From an uncultured Ruminococcus sp. (GTDB lineage: Bacteria; Bacillota; Clostridia; Oscillospirales; Ruminococcaceae), in the NCBI GenBank assembly GCA_945867875.1, contig CAMBJF010000027.1, positions 1 to 18,525 on the forward strand: DNA of 18,525 nt, read 5' to 3'. The position numbers and the translations under genes are program-made. Shown here piece by piece: positions 16,471 through 18,525 of the stretch (positions within the stretch are counted from its first letter, which is position 1; each line of letters starts with the position of its first letter). The notes under the pieces were generated by a model. That model did no database searches, was not told the DNA's origin, and saw only the letters and a list, made by a program, of their open reading frames with translations.

Positions 16471-17568
16471 TTATTCGGAAATTTCCTCATAAAAGCTATA
16501 GCCGTTCCTGCCGTTTTTCTTTGTACGGTAAAGAGCCTTGTCCGCAAGACCGTACAGCGTTTCAAACATCTCGTTTATCTCAGTGCCTTTGCCTGCCGAA
16601 GAGGAAAGGACGATGCCTATTGAAAGCGATGATTCAAGCCCCTCCGCCGCTTTTTTTACGTTTTCACTGTAAACGGCATTGAGCTTTTTTGCAAGACTGC
16701 CGATAATATCCATTCCATTTGTACCTTTCACGAGCATCATAAATTCATCTCCTCCAACACGGCAGTAAATATGCCCGCCTGTGAAAACCGTTTTGATCGA
16801 ATCGGAAAGGGTCATAAGAACTTCATCGCCCACAATGTGCCCGAAATTATCGTTTATCGCCTTGAAATAGTCAACATCTGCCATAAGCAGAGCGCCAATG
16901 CCGCCGTCGGAAAGATATCGGGTTATTTCCTGCTTGAAAAGCTCTCGGTCATAAAGGCCAGTAAGTGCATCAAAATGAGCCGATCTTCTCAGCTCTTCAA
17001 TGCTGCGGTAATGCTCGGTGCTGTCAAATGCACGGAAAGTATAGCCCTGAATATATCCTGCTTCAAGGATAGGTTCGGCTTTTATCTCAAATATCCTTCC
17101 GTCCGCTTCTACCGTATTGGGAATACCCGAATTTTTGTCAAAATAATTATCCACGGTATCACAAAGCACGGGCACAATGCTTACTGACTGTCTTTCGGCT
17201 ATCTCGGGAAATATCTGCTTGATTATACTGTTATAATATAGTACATTTTTGTCATTATCAAGCACCAGCAGACCTTCATTGCTCTTGTAGATAACATTTG
17301 TCACCGCCTGCTGGACAGAGTCGAAATATCCGTATTTTATAAGGGCGAGCATTGCAAAGACCGCTGTAAATATTATCCCAAGGAAAGATATTTCATAGCC
17401 ACCGGTAAGTCCCATTGACCTTATGACCACAACGAGCCACGGAAAACACATTCCGATGAGAAGCAGAAGTGCCAAAAGATAATCAAAAATTATGTTTTGG
17501 CGATAGGCATATTCTTCGTGGAAAAACAGATAGAACGGGACGACCGAAACTGCGGCAAAAAATGTCAT
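16471..17568 (-). CDS. Membrane diguanylate cyclase (PAS-like plus GGDEF), 3' part of a broken fusion
   Basis: A GGDEF enzyme makes the second messenger cyclic di-GMP from two GTP at the membrane. Counting from the Met at 17568, residues about 1-82 hold three membrane segments, 88-185 a PAS-like sensor (SNEGLLVLDNDKNVLYYN), and 197-360 the GGDEF domain. ALTGLYDRELF, DVDYFKAINDNFGH and the active-site loop RVGGDEF (270-276) are intact, so it looks catalytic; the inhibitory RxxD motif is absent. The last two helices and the PAS junction (FAMLALIKYGYFDSV) resemble 7TM sensor proteins. No ribosome site precedes 17568, and the same frame continues upstream for 19 codons to a TGA, beyond which TraX-like sequence continues. 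This is therefore probably the downstream part of a longer, interrupted gene. Independent expression by internal start is possible but unsupported. Confidence 0.8.
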   Translation of the reverse strand: MTFFAAVSVVPFYLFFHEEYAYRQNIIFDYLLALLLLIGMCFPWLVVVIRSMGLTGGYEISFLGIIFTAVFAMLALIKYGYFDSVQQAVTNVIYKSNEGLLVLDNDKNVLYYNSIIKQIFPEIAERQSVSIVPVLCDTVDNYFDKNSGIPNTVEADGRIFEIKAEPILEAGYIQGYTFRAFDSTEHYRSIEELRRSAHFDALTGLYDRELFKQEITRYLSDGGIGALLMADVDYFKAINDNFGHIVGDEVLMTLSDSIKTVFTGGHIYCRVGGDEFMMLVKGTNGMDIIGSLAKKLNAVYSENVKKAAEGLESSLSIGIVLSSSAGKGTEINEMFETLYGLADKALYRTKKNGRNGYSFYEEISE

Positions 17569-17625
17569 TCGAAGTATGTATTTTTTCAGGTCATGAGTCT
17601 TTCGGAAACCCTCGGCAATGAAAAA

Positions 17626-17775
17626 TCACATTATAGGTATGGTAAGCCGTCCGATAATGTGGAGCATATAGCCCTGCCACGAATAGAAATCAAAAAACCC
17701 CCAGGAAATATGATCTATGACCATGGTTATAATCGCTATGAGCTTTAATGTTGACGCATTTAACCCCTTTTTCAT
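17626..17775 (-). pseudogene. TraX-family N-terminal part, ended by an in-frame TGA
   Basis: The ATG at 17775 has GGAGG (17781-17785) 5 nt upstream and a strong promoter, so this is the true start of the gene. Residues 1-49 (MKKGLNASTLKLIAIITMVIDHIS ... GRLTIPIM) match the start of TraX-family membrane proteins, which include pilin-acetylating TraX and related acyltransferase-like proteins. Codon 50 is TGA (17626-17628). Directly after it, in the same frame, come FFIAEGFRKTHDLKKYILR, the usual TraX continuation (family members typically read PIMCFFIAEG), and then the GGDEF protein. The stop is thus a nonsense change, probably of Cys or Trp, or an error. As it stands only a 49-residue peptide would be made. 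Confidence 0.75.
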
Positions 17776-17817
17776 ATTTGCCTCCGCTATAGTATGCAAG
17801 ATATTACATTCAGCATT

Positions 17818-17846
17818 ATTATACATCATTTTCGATAATATGTCAA
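17818..17846 (-). promoter_or_regulatory. Consensus promoter of the TraX-GGDEF gene
   Basis: On the minus strand, TTGACA (17841-17846) and TATAAT (17818-17823), spacer exactly 17 nt. It is a perfect sigma-A match, 42 nt before the start codon. Confidence 0.85.
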
Positions 17847-17885
17847 TATTTTTGTCTGCTTTGCACATTGCGGTTATGCATATGC

Positions 17886-17921
17886 TTGAAATATTATTTT
17901 TGATATGATATAATCAAAAAT
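17886..17921 (+). promoter_or_regulatory. Response-regulator promoter with overlapping inverted repeat
   Basis: TTGAAA (17886-17891) and TATAAT (17909-17914) at 17-nt spacing, with an extended -10 (TGA before TATAAT). The perfect inverted repeat ATTTTTGAT (17896-17904) / ATCAAAAAT (17913-17921) straddles the -10 and could be an operator, possibly for autoregulation. Confidence 0.75.
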
Positions 17922-17939
17922 CAAGAGGGGGCAGTTTTT

Positions 17940-18481
17940 ATGTACAGTATCCTTATTGCGGACGATGATTATTACCAGAGCAGCCGTTATATGAATACGG
18001 ACATCTGGAACAAATACGGTTTTGAGCTTGTCTCCGCCGTTCAGACAGAAAAACAGGCTCTTGATTTTCTGAGCAAAAACAAGACCGATCTCGTCCTTAC
18101 AGAAGTAAGCCGACCGCAGATAAACGGGGTACGGCTTGCGGAAGAGATACTTCGTGAACACAGGGATACCTGCGTGGTGTTTTTCAGTCAGAGGTCTGAT
18201 TTTGAAGCGGCAAGGCAGGGACTGCGGCTGGGTGTTGTTGACTATATCATAAAGCCCGCAGATGAAAAGGAGCTTTCGGAAATGCTCCTCAGGGTGAAAA
18301 AAAGACTTGATGAAAAAAGGGACTGTGATGATATCGGTGAGCAGGCGGAAAGGGTCCTGAAACGTCTCGGAAAAGGCAGTGACAACAGATTTGTGCGCAG
18401 GGTATGCGCATATCTTTCCGACAACATATACAGTCTTGTCACGATGAGCGGGGCGGCTGAATATATGAAGCTGAACAAAGA
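17940..18481 (+). CDS. AraC-type response regulator, 3' truncated, phospho-acceptor Asp replaced by Glu
   Basis: The ATG at 17940 follows AGAGGGGG at good spacing. Residues 1-120 form a receiver domain: acidic pocket ADDD (7-10), switch Ser83 in VVFFSQRSDFEAARQGLRLG, and Lys105 in DYIIKP. Position 55, where Asp normally accepts phosphate (DLVLTDV), is Glu: DLVLTEVSRPQING (codon GAA, 18102-18104). Residues from about 147 start an AraC-type helix-turn-helix (VRRVCAYLSDNIYS ... GAAEYMKLN). Only 180 genuine residues are present; from 18482 the frame runs into sequencing adapter and would encode the known artefact LLYTSDAAD. Family members usually work with a membrane histidine kinase; none is visible here. 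It is divergent from the TraX-GGDEF gene with a shared intergenic region. Glu at this site often mimics or bypasses phosphorylation, but that is inference. Confidence 0.85.
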
Positions 18482-18525
18482 CTGTCTCTTATACACATCT
18501 GACGCTGCCGACGATATGCAGTGTG
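18482..18525. other. Illumina Nextera (Tn5) adapter, index and P5 start: not genomic
   Basis: 18482-18500 is the 19-bp Tn5 mosaic end CTGTCTCTTATACACATCT. 18501-18514 (GACGCTGCCGACGA) is the Nextera read-1 adapter arm. 18515-18522 is TATGCAGT, the reverse complement of a standard i5 index (ACTGCATA), and 18523-18525 is GTG, the first bases of the P5 arm. The order and spacing match a read-through library end exactly. Confidence 0.98.

Noticed and set aside
3184..17628. Genome-wide recoding of TGA as Trp or Cys, suggested by two in-frame TGA codons
   Set aside because: TGA is used as an ordinary stop in the dehydrogenase, EamA, livM and 220-aa genes, including ATGA overlaps, and no intact conserved gene here has an internal TGA.
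18482..18525. Mobile-element end (Tn5/IS50-like) at the right edge
   Set aside because: The mosaic end is followed by synthetic adapter, index and P5 bases, so it is library sequence rather than a transposon.

Overview
The window reads as chromosomal DNA from a low-to-moderate G+C Gram-positive bacterium, most likely an anaerobic gut or rumen clostridium of the Ruminococcus type. The basis is strong AGGAGG-like ribosome binding sites, near-consensus sigma-A promoters (TTGACA/TATAAT with 17-nt spacers), a lipoprotein-type solute-binding protein, and a large GLUG-repeat surface protein. The genus is an inference. The last 44 bases are not biological: they are Illumina Nextera (Tn5) adapter, index and P5 sequence, so the contig really ends near 18481.

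Layout. (1) 1-4082, minus strand: the N-terminal and central part of a very large secreted GLUG-repeat protein whose C-terminus lies off the left edge. It is broken by a one-base frameshift near 3635 and an in-frame TGA at 3184-3186, while the following 1061 codons to the window edge are fully open. (2) 4183-4845, minus: a 220-residue protein with two repeats ending in a TF.MP-type motif and no signal peptide, apparently the tail of a larger surface protein. (3) 5152-10553, plus: an iron-dependent alcohol dehydrogenase with its own promoter and a strong terminator; an EamA-family transporter translationally coupled (ATGA) to an NhaC-family antiporter; and an AzgA-type purine permease with its own promoter. 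(4) 10618-16152, minus: a complete branched-chain amino-acid ABC transporter operon, livK-livH-livM-livG-livF, followed 21 nt later by a cytidylate-kinase-like gene. (5) 16471-17775, minus: a TraX-like membrane start fused in frame, across a TGA stop, to membrane helices, a PAS-like region and an active-looking GGDEF domain. (6) 17940-18481, plus: a divergently transcribed AraC-type response regulator, cut off by the contig end, with Glu in place of the phospho-acceptor Asp.

How the genes work together. The liv genes form one uptake system: lipoprotein receptor, two permeases and two ATPases, with stem-loops between the receptor and permease genes. The plus-strand block is a set of separately promoted metabolic and transport genes: aldehyde/alcohol redox, metabolite export, Na+/H+ exchange and purine uptake. 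The divergent TraX/GGDEF and response-regulator pair at the right end suggests a signalling locus with c-di-GMP output, but one arm carries a stop codon and the other is truncated. No RNA genes, CRISPR arrays, insertion sequences or phage genes were seen.
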